Shown here: positions 10,349 to 20,613 of the stretch, piece by piece
How the letters are laid out: each line of letters opens with the position of its first letter
How positions within the stretch are numbered: the stretch's first letter is position 1
Source: Cavenderia fasciculata
Lineage: Eukaryota; Evosea; Eumycetozoa; Acytosteliales; Cavenderiaceae
DNA length: 64,000 nt
Reading direction: 5' to 3'
Assembly: GCF_000203815.1 (NCBI RefSeq)
Contig: NW_004457737.1
Span: 186,001 to 250,000 of the forward strand
Translations under genes and position numbers: made by a program
The notes under the pieces: generated by a model
Databases searched by the model: none
What the model was told of the DNA's origin: nothing
What the model saw: the letters and a program-made list of their open reading frames with translations, nothing else

Positions 10349-11077
10349 ATGGCTATAAATAATATAATTAATAGTTTAATAGTATTTATACTTGTCACAT
10401 TAATATTAAATGTTGATAATGTATTGGGTGCAAAGAGGTATTGGGCTAATTACCCAGGTGCAGGTGGAGGTTTATGGACTTGTGGTAGATTGCCAGACCA
10501 ATTACCAACGTTTGCCGATGCCAATAAACCAGGTGTTTATCTGTTTTTCCAAGATGTACCTGTAAGCGTTTTAAATCCAGGTGGTGTCACTCCTGTTCCA
10601 TTCCCACTGTCGTATGTTGGACATAGTGCTAGTAGTGTCTATTCAGAGATCTACGATCGTTGGTTCTTGGATGACTTTTGTACAGATTCTACCAAACCAG
10701 GAAAGCTCAGCTCGTGTGGCTGGTGTTACTACATACCCCCAACGGCTACCAATGGTAATCCTAATCCAGACATGATCCTCCTCAAATATCTCTTCCTCTC
10801 TACATTTTGTGCCACTGCTCAGCCACTTTACGATGGTGGAATACAAGGTGAAGCTACATGTATTCTCATGCCCGGACCTACTGGACAACAAATCCCCGTC
10901 AACCTATTGCTCTATCCATTCATCACCAATATGAATCTAGAAGGTCCTGTCTCTTTTGCTTTCTTGACTGGTTTAACTGCTGCCGGTCCTCCAGCTGCTG
11001 CTGGTGTGCTCAATGCTGCTTCTGCATCTCCTGTACCATCTGGTATAGAAACTACAAATGACCATATACATCAATAA
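10349..11077 (+). CDS. Secreted protein of unknown function
   Basis: Single exon, 242 residues, ATG at 10349. Residues 1-27 are a clear signal peptide (IINSLIVFILVTLILNV) with likely cleavage after VLG. The mature part is rich in Pro, Gly and aromatic residues and has six Cys (TCGR, DFCTD, SCGWC, TFCAT and ATCIL), consistent with a disulphide-bonded extracellular domain. The tail is Ala/Pro/Ser-rich without a membrane anchor. I do not recognise the family. A TATA-like box lies about 85 bases upstream, and G-box-like elements further up suggest regulated, perhaps developmental, expression; that last point is inference. Confidence 0.8.
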   Translation: MAINNIINSLIVFILVTLILNVDNVLGAKRYWANYPGAGGGLWTCGRLPDQLPTFADANKPGVYLFFQDVPVSVLNPGGVTPVPFPLSYVGHSASSVYSEIYDRWFLDDFCTDSTKPGKLSSCGWCYYIPPTATNGNPNPDMILLKYLFLSTFCATAQPLYDGGIQGEATCILMPGPTGQQIPVNLLLYPFITNMNLEGPVSFAFLTGLTAAGPPAAAGVLNAASASPVPSGIETTNDHIHQ

Positions 11078-12756
11078 ATAAATACTTAAATAAATAAAAT
11101 ACATATAATAATAAAATAATATTGTTCCTACAATCTTGAGTCAAGGGTTGTTTCAACCAGTGTTTGTTCCTTCCTTTCTTTTCTTAATCTTTTTTCTCTA
11201 CACTTTTTTGTTTTTCTTTAACCAGAGTTGTTTTATACAAAGTTTATCTATTTCTGTGTTTGTTGTATGTTCAACATTGCTTTGACGCTTCACACAGCAA
11301 CCAGTGAAGTGGCATTGGATGACGAGTTTTAAACAATTGTCTCGGTTTTTAAAAAAAAGACCAGTCATGAGACACTTCCCGTTTAGAACATTCCAATTCC
11401 GTTTGCTGCAAAAATCTAAAAAAAAAAAAAAAGATTTTAATTCAATTTTAAACCCCCATTGGGATGGCATGGTGCACCATAAAGTGGTGGCATGTCAAGT
11501 TCCCTCCTCCCGTCAAACGAACTGCTTGCTTGCTGCTGTACCATCCTACTATTAATCGACGACAGTATCTTAAAGTGTCGATAAGCAACTTAGTTTTGAA
11601 TTTATTTTTTTAATTGTAAGTTTATATCTATTATTTATTCCTCCCCTTTCAAAGTCGATCATTCTTTATTTATACTTTGTTCCCGACAAAAAATCAAACT
11701 ATTTATATTGATATTTATATTTATATTTTTTTATAACATTACTACTAGTAACACTACCTGCCATAAGAAACAATTAAATTACATTTTTAAAAAGGTATAA
11801 ACTATATTATATATGTATATTTAATGTTAAAGAAAAGTGTATTGTTTGTTGTTATATGTCTATATGTACAGAGAGCATAGATACAAAACAACAACAGCAA
11901 CAGCATTGTTAGCTATAAAGCAAAAAGATTATAATGATCAATACTACTACTACTACTACTACTTGAATTGTTTGTTTTAAAACAACAAAACATATAAGAT
12001 AAGATATACACAACAGCAGATGAGAGATAGATATTAAACAAACAAGAGATAGATACACAGATAGATAGATAGATACATACCACATATATTCCAATATCAT
12101 GCCCTATACACTATACTATGACTATGACTATGACTACTACATTTTCATTCTACCCACATATGTACAATACCACACACACACACACACACAACAAAACAAA
12201 CACAGACGTAGGGTAATTTTATTCCTCCTACTTTCAACACCAAAACAACAAACAAACAGTCAGCATCGTCACATTTGAATTTCCCATCAATCTTTAAATA
12301 ATAGGATTTATTTTATTATATTGTCATTATTATTATATATATATTGAATGAATTCAGTTATGAAATATATAGTGGTATATATCACTATCATCATTAGTTT
12401 ATTCTTTTTTATTATTTTATTGTTTAATTATTAATATTCCAATATTAGAAATAAAATATTATTATTTCAAAACCAAACCCCCTCTCTTCCCACTATTAAT
12501 ACGCTACACTATATTCCCGCCCACTCCCCACCTTTTCATTTAAATATCCTCATCAGCCAGTTAGTTCGTTAGTTAGTCAAATTGTTTTTTTGAGCGTCTC
12601 TCTAGTCGAGTCTAGTCATACCCCCCCGTTTATCATTTCATTTCTTTATTGAATACATCATATATTTATACATATATATACGAATATATATACTTATAGT
12701 ACTTTCATTTAAATAGTAACTACAACAAACAAAGAAGAAGAACAAGCAAAGAGAAA
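11078..12756. other. Long intergenic region upstream of ethanolamine kinase
   Basis: About 1.7 kb without a convincing gene. It contains poly-A/T tracts, a run of (CA)n near 12172-12190, (GATA)n near 12058-12075, a poly-C run near 12621, and scattered TA-rich stretches. Short reading frames here (for example 11198-11470 on the minus strand) have skewed composition and no recognisable features. The last 200 bases (TTTATA near 12665 and A-rich leader) probably hold the ethanolamine kinase promoter and 5' UTR. Confidence 0.5.
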
Positions 12757-13917
12757 ATGATAAAATCAAAGGCATCATATGAAGTATTCCATTACACTGT
12801 TCAAAAGGACAACTTGGATAAAGGTCTCAAAGATATTGCTCGTCATTTTGTATCTGAATATCATGATTCAACTGATGATCAATTAACTATTACAAGATTA
12901 AATGGTGGTATTACTAATATATGTAAGTAAACAAAAGAGAAAGAAAAAGAGAAAGAAAAGTAGTTTATTAATCTTTATCTTTATCTTTTTTTGTTTATAG
13001 TATACTTGGTAGAAGATAAATCAATTGAACCAAAAGCAAAAGATTTACCAGTTGTAATTAGATTGTATGGATACAAGTCTGAAGATATTATCGATAGAAA
13101 GAATGAATTGGTCGTACAGACTGAAGCCGATTTCAATGGTTTGGGAGCCAAGTTTTATGGTTTGTTTGATAATGGATGTATCTATGGTTTCATTCCAGGT
13201 CGTCCACTCGAACACCCAGACCTATCAGAGGAAAAGAACCAAGTGTTGATTGCAAGCGAGATTGCTGAATGGCATCAAGCTGAAATGCCAACTCGTAAAC
13301 AACCATCGGTATGGAACACCATTAAAAAATGGGCTGCTCTAGCACCACAAACCTACCCAGACGAGAAGCGTCAAGCAATGTATGCATCGTTGCGTGTCGA
13401 TGAGATGAAGGAAGAGTATAAGCGTCTCGAACAACAACTTGCCACCCTTCAATCACCAATAGTCTTTTGTCACAATGATTTGCTCTCACGAAACATCATT
13501 GTCAACAAGGAGGGTGACCGCTCACCATTTATCGACTTTGAATATGCCAACTACAACTTTAGAGGTTTCGAGCTTGGCAACCACTTTAACGAGTATGCTG
13601 GCTTTGAACCAGACTACAAGCTCTACCCTACACGCGACCAACAACTCGTCTTTATCACTCAATACCTTCGTGTCATCTCGGCCGGCAGCATATCCAACTT
13701 CCAGTCGGGTGGCGGCGTCGAACCTACCCAAGACCAAATCGAGCGTCTCTACATTGAAGCCAACCAATATTCACTTGCCAGTAACATCTTTTGGGGTTTC
13801 TGGTCGATCGTTCAATCAATGAACTCGGAAATCGATTTTGATTATTTGGAATATGGAAAGGCTCGTTTTGATAGATATTGGACTACTAAAGAACAATTCT
13901 TATCTTTATCAAAATAG
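12757..13917 (+). CDS. Ethanolamine kinase (choline/ethanolamine kinase family)
   Basis: Two exons, 12757-12922 and 13001-13917, with a GTAAGT...TTATAG intron; 360 residues, close to the usual length. The enzyme phosphorylates ethanolamine with ATP, the first cytosolic step of the CDP-ethanolamine (Kennedy) route to phosphatidylethanolamine. Visible marks: the nucleotide-loop motif NGGITNILYLVE formed exactly across the splice junction (about residues 50-61), VVIRLYG (about 75-81), the catalytic HND in FCHNDLLSRNII (Brenner-type motif), and the metal-binding Asp in PFIDFEYANYN. C-terminal helices with FWGFWS complete the fold. NGGITN and the overall pattern favour ethanolamine over choline as main substrate; dual use cannot be excluded. 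D. discoideum has comparable genes called eknA and eknB; I cannot tell which this matches. Confidence 0.93.
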
Positions 13918-14426
13918 ACAAAATATATAATCAAACAACAACAAAGTAATAATAATAATAATATTTATATATAGTATACTAACGAAACAATAATTAATAA
14001 TTAATAATAATAATAATCCAAAAAGATATAGAATCGATTCAACAATATATCTATCAACAACATCCAAATAATAACCATATATATATATATATGATTCTCC
14101 GAGAGACTCATTTCCTTTTCTTTTTTTTTCCCCACCTATTCATTTTTGTAGTTTTAAACTTCAAGGTTAGACTACCTTGTATTAACTACATATAATAAAC
14201 CACACACACACACACATACACATACACCCTATACCTACCAAATGTATTTGAAATAAATTATTAAATAAAAATAGTATTTAATTATTTGTAAACAAAGATA
14301 TAAAGAAGAGATAATTATAATTGTTCAATTATTTGTTGTTGTTTTGTGTACATTGTAAATTAATTTACTTTTTTACTTTAATTATTATTGTTATTATTAT
14401 TATTATTATTATATACACCTCTACCT
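13918..14426. other. Convergent 3' intergenic region
   Basis: Lies between the stops of ethanolamine kinase (rightward) and LSM4 (leftward). It is AT-rich, with (ATA)n, (CA)n near 14200-14212 and (ATT)n near 14382-14410. It should contain both 3' ends, as several AATAAA-like hexamers suggest. No gene is seen. Confidence 0.5.
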
Positions 14427-15245
14427 CTACCTTCTACCTCTATCACCACCTCTATCACTTCCACCACCTCTTCCACCTCTTCCACCTCTGTAAGATCCTT
14501 GTTGGTCGCCGCCGCCACCGCCACGACCTCTACCCATATTTCCATCATTTTGATTTCCGCCACGTCCTCTTCCAACACCTGATCCTCTACCTCTACCCAT
14601 TGGTTTATCTTGGTGATGGTGATGTTGTTGTTGTAATTGTTGTTGTTGCTGTTGTTGTTGTTTTTGTTCTTCTTCAGCAACAAGATCTATGATCTAAAAA
14701 TAAATTGGATATATTAATATATTAATTATAACAAAAGGTATAATAGAAATCATTTGATTTGATTTGATTTCTTCTTTCTTTGACATTACCTCATCTGGAA
14801 CGGTAATATATTTAATTGTATTTCCTCTAATATAACATCCTTGAAGTTTCCAAAATTTATCACTATCCTTTGATGTTCTAATGACAGTTCTCATATTTAT
14901 ATTCATCCAATTGTCGCAATTGACCAATATACCATTATATGTTTCTCCATTCTTTAATTCAACCATCTATATATAACAAGGCAAACTTAATAGTTAGAAC
15001 AACTATATCATGTGTGTTGGTTGAATGATGATCACATCAACATTTTTAATATACTTACAATTTGGTGTCCTTGACCAGTTCTTAATAATGATAATGGTAA
15101 CTATAATATATATATTGATTGCATGACACATGATAGATAGTCAGATGATAATGATTAAAGTTAGATTGATATGATTCTTCTTGATTGATGCGGTGAGTGA
15201 TGAACTCGACTCGAGGTGATGATTTGATTTGATTTGATTTACCAT
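14427..15245 (-). CDS. lsm4: U6 snRNA-associated Sm-like protein LSm4
   Basis: Four coding exons: 15245-15243, 15100-15059, 14966-14790 and 14693-14427; 162 residues. The first coding exon holds only the ATG, with the donor GTAAAT directly after it. The join [14 protein letters not shown] matches the conserved LSm4 N-terminus (human MLPLSLLKTAQ...), which confirms it. Sm1 ([22 protein letters not shown]) and Sm2 ([16 protein letters not shown]) motifs are both present, followed by IIDLVAEEE, a Gln/His run and a C-terminal Arg-Gly-Gly tail. LSm4 joins LSm2-8 on the U6 snRNA 3' end in the nucleus and LSm1-7 in cytoplasmic mRNA decay; RGG tails of LSm4 promote P-body assembly and are arginine-methylated in other eukaryotes. 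The stop is TAG, unusual here where nearly all genes use TAA. The promoter lies toward the divergent kelch-RING gene. Confidence 0.95.
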
Positions 15246-15697
15246 TCTTTTTTATTTTGTTTCTTCTGTGATTTCTTCGGTCTGTCTATTTATAGGTCTA
15301 TCGTGTGTTTATATATTCATCTATCTATTCTATCTACTAATCAGTAATCTTATTCGTTTAGATAATCATAAATAAGGGGTCTACTCACTGAGTTTCAAAT
15401 AACTTGATGAAGTCATCAAAAAAGGAAAAGTTTTTTTTAATTTTTCTTTTTTTTTTTCAATTTTTTTTTAGTTCTATGGGTCGCCTCACTATCTCTATTA
15501 TTATCAACTAGAGTAATATCTATCGTATCAACCAACTATCTATCTATCTATCTTGTCTTACTCGAGTTAATTTATATTTCTCTTCTTTTTAGAGTAGACT
15601 ATTATTATAACTATTATAACAATAGTATTAGAGTATTAGAGAGAGATAGGAGTATTTTTAAATACCATTTTATATATAGTATACCTATTAGTAGAGT
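15246..15697. promoter_or_regulatory. Divergent promoter between LSM4 and the kelch-RING gene
   Basis: A 452-base AT-rich gap between two divergent starts. It shows (GATTT)n near 15225-15240, long T tracts at 15430-15470 and (ATCT)n near 15538-15550. A TATATATAGTATAC stretch at 15671-15684 sits just before the rightward ATG. Shared promoter function is inferred. Confidence 0.4.
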
Positions 15698-18339
15698 ATG
15701 AAATTGGAGTGGAAAAGGTTAGGAACAGGTGCACCTGAAGCACGTTGGGGTCATGTTTGCGTCACGTTGAATAGTGGCAATCAATTCCTAGTGTTTGGTG
15801 GTAATGGCAACAAAGCATACAATGACATACACCTATACAATAGTTTGTCAAATGGATGGACAAAGGTAGAAGCATCAACACACGGTGGAGCATCTACCCC
15901 ACAACCTAGATACGGTCACAGTGCAACTCTATTTGGAAACAACAGTGCATTGGCAAATCTTGCAGGTGGTGCAACCTCTAATAATCAATATATATTATTG
16001 TACGGTGGTAAACACAACAACAGTAAACCATTTTCAGATATTCAAATACTTCAGTTTGTAGTGAATACTGCTACTGGACTACCAGATCGTTTTAAATGGC
16101 TTAAAAGTATACATCAAAAGAGTCCTGATGGCGGTAGAGCTGGTCACACTGCTATATCATATCATGATAAACTATATGTATTTGGAGGTCATAATAGTTC
16201 AAAAAACAAATATTATAGTTCAATTGTTATATTTAATGTTGGTAAGTAATTCAAGATATCTAAATCTAATTAATAAGCACTACAAAAGATATTAATATTA
16301 ATAATATTGATCTATCTTTCTTTTTTTAGAAACTTTAACATGGGATCAACCAACATGTGAAGGATCAATACCTCCGTCAAGAGGTTCACATTCAACTTTT
16401 CAATCAGGTAACCAAATGTATATATTTGGTGGATTTGATGGAAAAAAATATTATAATGATTTATATTGTTTAGATTTAGGTAATTATCTAAAAGAAATTA
16501 AAAAGATTTAATGGTTCAATAATAATAATAATAACTCTTTTTTCTTTAGATAAATTAATTTGGAAAAAATTAGAAGCAAAAGGAACACCACCTAAACCAA
16601 GAAGTGGACATTCTTCTACTTTATTGGGAGACAAGTTGATTGTATTTGGAGGATGTGGATCAGATAGTAATTTCTTAAATGATATACATTTGTTAAATTT
16701 GGAGGATCTTAGATGGGAACAACCAGTTATTACTGGCATGGAGAACCCATATCCTAGATTTAGACATACGGCCAATTCAATGGGTCACAACAAAGTATTT
16801 ATTTATGCCGGTACTGGATCGGGTGCATTATTGAGTGATGCCCTTGCCATCGAGGCTTCTCATATATCATCATCCAATTTACAATTACCACAATCTTTAC
16901 AACAACCACAACAACAATCATCACCATCACAACAACAACAAACACCACCATCACCACAGGCATCAAACTCATCAACATCATCATCATCACCACCATCTAC
17001 TAACAACTCTATGAATAATATTGAAGAAACACCAACTACATCTACGACTACAACTACGACACAAACTACTACAACGACAACTTTAACAACTACAACAACA
17101 ACTGCAAATAATAATAATGGTACAGGTACGACTGCACCAACATCGACATCATCACCGTCTCCACCAATGGGGCATTCACGTAACCCATCATCAAGTGGAA
17201 ATACAATACTACCACCAATTATAATGGCAACACCAATACCAACAACATCAACACTAACACCACTAGAATCACATTCAATTAATTTATCACATACTAGTCC
17301 AAATGTAAATCAAATAGTAGATAATATAGTTGTTGTAACAAAGGAAAAGGAAAAAGAAAAAGAAAAGGAAAAAGAAAAGGATAAAAAGAGTAAATTGATT
17401 AAACCTGTTTTAAATAATTTAAAGATTGGTGGTGATAAAATCCTATCACTCTTTGACAAGGACAATGAAATCAAAACGTTAAAAGACAACTTGGCACAAG
17501 AGAATGCACAACGATTGTTGGCCGACATCAAGATGGAAAAGGAATTGATTGAAAAGAAAAAGACCGAAGATCAATTAAACAATGAAAGAAACAAACGAAC
17601 TCATCTTGAAACTCAACTAAAGACCGAACAAAAGAGTAGACAGACTGTCGAGGAACGCATTCAAAAATTAACTGTACAAAACCAACAATTGACCGAGCAG
17701 GTTGCCCACCTAAAGCGAGAGCCAAAGGACGGCATCTGGAAGGTTAAATACAACAGGCTATCTGGCACCGAGATGACCGACGTTAAAACTCTGGAAGACT
17801 GTGACGAGTTGGAAGAGATCCATCTCGAGGCACTTGACAAACTCAGACTCAAACGAACTCACATTCGTAAAGAGATGGAAAAGGAGTGGCGTTTGGACAT
17901 GGAGAGAAAGATTAGTGACTTGAACGAATTGGTTGGAAAGCAGATACCACCAGATCAACACAACACGGTCGTCATGCAATTGGAATCAACCAAAACTGAA
18001 ATGAAACAAATCAACGAGAAATATCAACAACTACAAGGTAAACATCTTGAAGGTCTCGATATCAATCAATTGACGACACTCGAAGATGTCCATCACAACA
18101 GTTTGAAACAACTCTCATCCATGAAACAAGTTCAATGGATGAAGCAATTAGAGACACTCAAAAAGGAAAAAGAACAATTGCAAGACCAAAACAACTGTGT
18201 TGTTTGTACAGAAAATCCACCCAATGTAGTATTATTACCATGTAGACATAATAGTCTTTGTTCCAAATGTAGTAAAACTTTGACACGTTGTCCTATTTGT
18301 CGTGCAAATATTGATGATAAAATTGAAACTTATATTTAA
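15698..18339 (+). CDS. Kelch-repeat protein with C-terminal RING finger
   Basis: Three exons (15698-16241, 16330-16479, 16550-18339), 827 residues. The N-terminal third is a kelch beta-propeller: repeated HxxxxxxxxxxxVFGG blocks ([53 protein letters not shown]) with intervening W-containing strands. A long Ser/Pro/Gln/Thr low-complexity linker follows (bases about 16870-17330), then a Lys/Glu coiled coil (17340-18180). A C3HC4 RING ends the protein ([18 protein letters not shown], then C-x2-C and CPIC). This RING type is typical of E3 ubiquitin ligases of the XIAP/MULAN-like kind; the propeller would supply substrate binding and the coiled coil dimerisation. Activity and substrate are inferred. 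Introns fall inside the propeller, as often between kelch blades. Confidence 0.88.
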
Positions 18340-18509
18340 TCAAATAAAAAAAAAAAAAAAGAAGAGAAATAAAGAAATCTCTTTTTTTTTTTGATACCCC
18401 TTATTTATTTATCAAAACAATAATATAAATTAAATCAGAACCTATAGGTTCTTAAATCATTATTGTACAATTTTTTAGAAAAGATTAATTAATTTTCTAT
18501 GTGTATCTT

Positions 18510-20456
18510 TTATTCATCATCATTTGATGATTCTTCTTCTTCCCATGATCCATCTTCTAAAGAGGAATGAGTCGAATAGGAATCTTCTTCTTCATCGTAT
18601 TCTTCGTCATCATCTTCTCCATCATCTTCATCATCTTCTTCTTCTTGAGCAATCAAGAATTTATCACTAAATGTTGGGAGAATATCATATTCACTTTGGA
18701 TAAAGTTGATATAGAGAATGTCATATTCAACAGTACCAACATTAAAATGATTAGGTAATTGTTTTTGTTTTATGATTCCTCCAAAGAGTGTTCCATTCTC
18801 GATTAATAGTACAGCTCGATTAAGAGTATCCAATCTTCTAATTGATATTGTGGTAGAGTAATTACTACTTGGGAATCTACAAAAGGTTATTGATTCTATA
18901 CTAGTAGAATTGATAATTTGATCCAATCTAAAACTGAGCCCATCTCTGATAAATTCATTCTCTGACATTGGTAATCGACAAAAAATATTCTTTACATTGG
19001 GTGGTAAAATGGTATGATGGATCGTCCCATTATTATTGTTGTTGTTAAGGTTGTTGTAGTTACAATTATCAACGATTTTGATATTGGTTGGAATGGAATA
19101 AATTGGATCGGTGGGACTGACTTTGACTAGTTGACATGCAAATGATTCCAAAGATGTTGGAAGGTATTGAGTATGAGAATTACATTGGGCGAAATAAGTA
19201 ATGTCTTTGGTAGTGGATGGGAAACAAGCAGGTAAAGATTCACGAGGAATGCTTTGTGAGAATTTGATGAGACCGGGTGGAAGGATCATATCTTTTTCAT
19301 TGCTTACACGACAACCTAAAATACCTAGTCTAGTGACAGAATTGGGTACAATAGTTGGATTGATTGGACCTCTGTAATGAATTAGATCTAAACCTTCAAG
19401 ACCATCGGGAAGAGCACCTTCTTCGATTGTTGGATATTGCGACAAATAGAAAAGTATGAGATCTTTGACAGTTGATGGAATCATACCACAAAATATGGGA
19501 CTATCCAATGAAATGGCAAGTTTGACGAGATTTGGTGGAAGTGAGACAGTACCAAGATAATAAGTTGCACCAAGGTCAAGGTCAGTAATACTTTTTGGTA
19601 ACCATCCTTCTTTTAAATCAGATATACCACGTTTGATTTCTAATTTCTTGAGAGATGTACTGCCAACAGGGAACCTAATACTTGATGCACTTGGATAGGG
19701 ATCAGTATTCATCTCTAATGAAAAGCTACGTAGAGCAGTTAAGTTTTGGAGATTAATTTGACCATTCAACTGGCCTATTTTAATTTGGAGGCCTTGAAGC
19801 GATGAAGGGAATACCATGTTGGGAGGGAGTTCTTTGTAATAAAATACCAAACTTGTAATGGTAGATGGAAACCTTGTACAAACAAACGATGATTTACCAT
19901 TGTTGTACCATTGGATACTAGTGAGAGATGGTGGAAGTGTACAATTGGGATCATTGTCACTATCTAAAAGAATAAGTTTCTCCGAGTTTGAGGGTATTAT
20001 GTCTTGAAGTTTGTTTGCAATAGTACCAGTCAATGCCAAGGTTTTGGTCGAAAGAGGTAATATTCTTTTGATGAATGGTCTTTTTTTAAAGTCGTTTGCG
20101 TTTATATTGACTTCGTTGATGTTGATCTCTTCCTCTTCATTTCTTTCTCTATTATTTGCAGATATCCTGTCGTCAATGAATACAAGTGTCTTGCAACGAC
20201 TGTAGATAGTGTCAAATGATTTCAAACAAATTGGATTCAATTCCTTGGTGAATTTGTCTAGTTTGAATCTGAGTGATTTACAGTACTTTGTTCTAAGAGT
20301 GACAAAGAATAGTTTACTAGTCATCAATAAACATATCAAATCTGTATTGTTGCCTACATTATTAATTATCTTTAATAAGATAAAGTGTGGTAATCCTAAG
20401 ATTAGTTGTTCATTATTATTATTACTAATACTATTATTATTATTATTAAGGTTCAT
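18510..20456 (-). CDS. F-box/FNIP-repeat protein, copy 1
   Basis: Single exon, 648 residues, ATG at 20456. It begins with an Asn run and an F-box-like segment (LPHFILLKIINNV...LLMTSKLFF, about residues 20-55). A FNIP-like leucine-rich repeat region follows, with units of the form 'LPxSLxxLxL' and 'P.NxxP'. Then comes the family's usual closing domain (SITFCRFP...SIRRLDTLN...LENGTLFGGIIKQKQ) and a very acidic Glu/Asp tail. FNIP proteins are a large dictyostelid family; F-box versions are thought to be SCF substrate receptors, which is not shown here. It is a tandem paralogue of the next gene, in the same orientation about 160 bases away, with nearly identical stretches in the body and its own Asn insertions. 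Confidence 0.85.
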   Translation of the reverse strand: MNLNNNNNSISNNNNEQLILGLPHFILLKIINNVGNNTDLICLLMTSKLFFVTLRTKYCKSLRFKLDKFTKELNPICLKSFDTIYSRCKTLVFIDDRISANNRERNEEEEININEVNINANDFKKRPFIKRILPLSTKTLALTGTIANKLQDIIPSNSEKLILLDSDNDPNCTLPPSLTSIQWYNNGKSSFVCTRFPSTITSLVFYYKELPPNMVFPSSLQGLQIKIGQLNGQINLQNLTALRSFSLEMNTDPYPSASSIRFPVGSTSLKKLEIKRGISDLKEGWLPKSITDLDLGATYYLGTVSLPPNLVKLAISLDSPIFCGMIPSTVKDLILFYLSQYPTIEEGALPDGLEGLDLIHYRGPINPTIVPNSVTRLGILGCRVSNEKDMILPPGLIKFSQSIPRESLPACFPSTTKDITYFAQCNSHTQYLPTSLESFACQLVKVSPTDPIYSIPTNIKIVDNCNYNNLNNNNNNGTIHHTILPPNVKNIFCRLPMSENEFIRDGLSFRLDQIINSTSIESITFCRFPSSNYSTTISIRRLDTLNRAVLLIENGTLFGGIIKQKQLPNHFNVGTVEYDILYINFIQSEYDILPTFSDKFLIAQEEEDDEDDGEDDDEEYDEEEDSYSTHSSLEDGSWEEEESSNDDE

Positions 20457-20613
20457 CTAATTATTTGTTTGATCTAATTGTTATGTTGATTAATCTAAGA
20501 TTATTATGGCTAAAAAAAATGGTCACAAAAGTTTCTAGTTTTATATTTTTAGATATTAAAACTTTTAGATATTTATTATTAATAATAACAATAATAATTC
20601 AACTTTTTTAATA

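Noticed and set aside
14321-14692. Plus-strand frames opposite the LSM4 last exon
   Set aside because: Antisense shadows of the Gln run and RGG tail.
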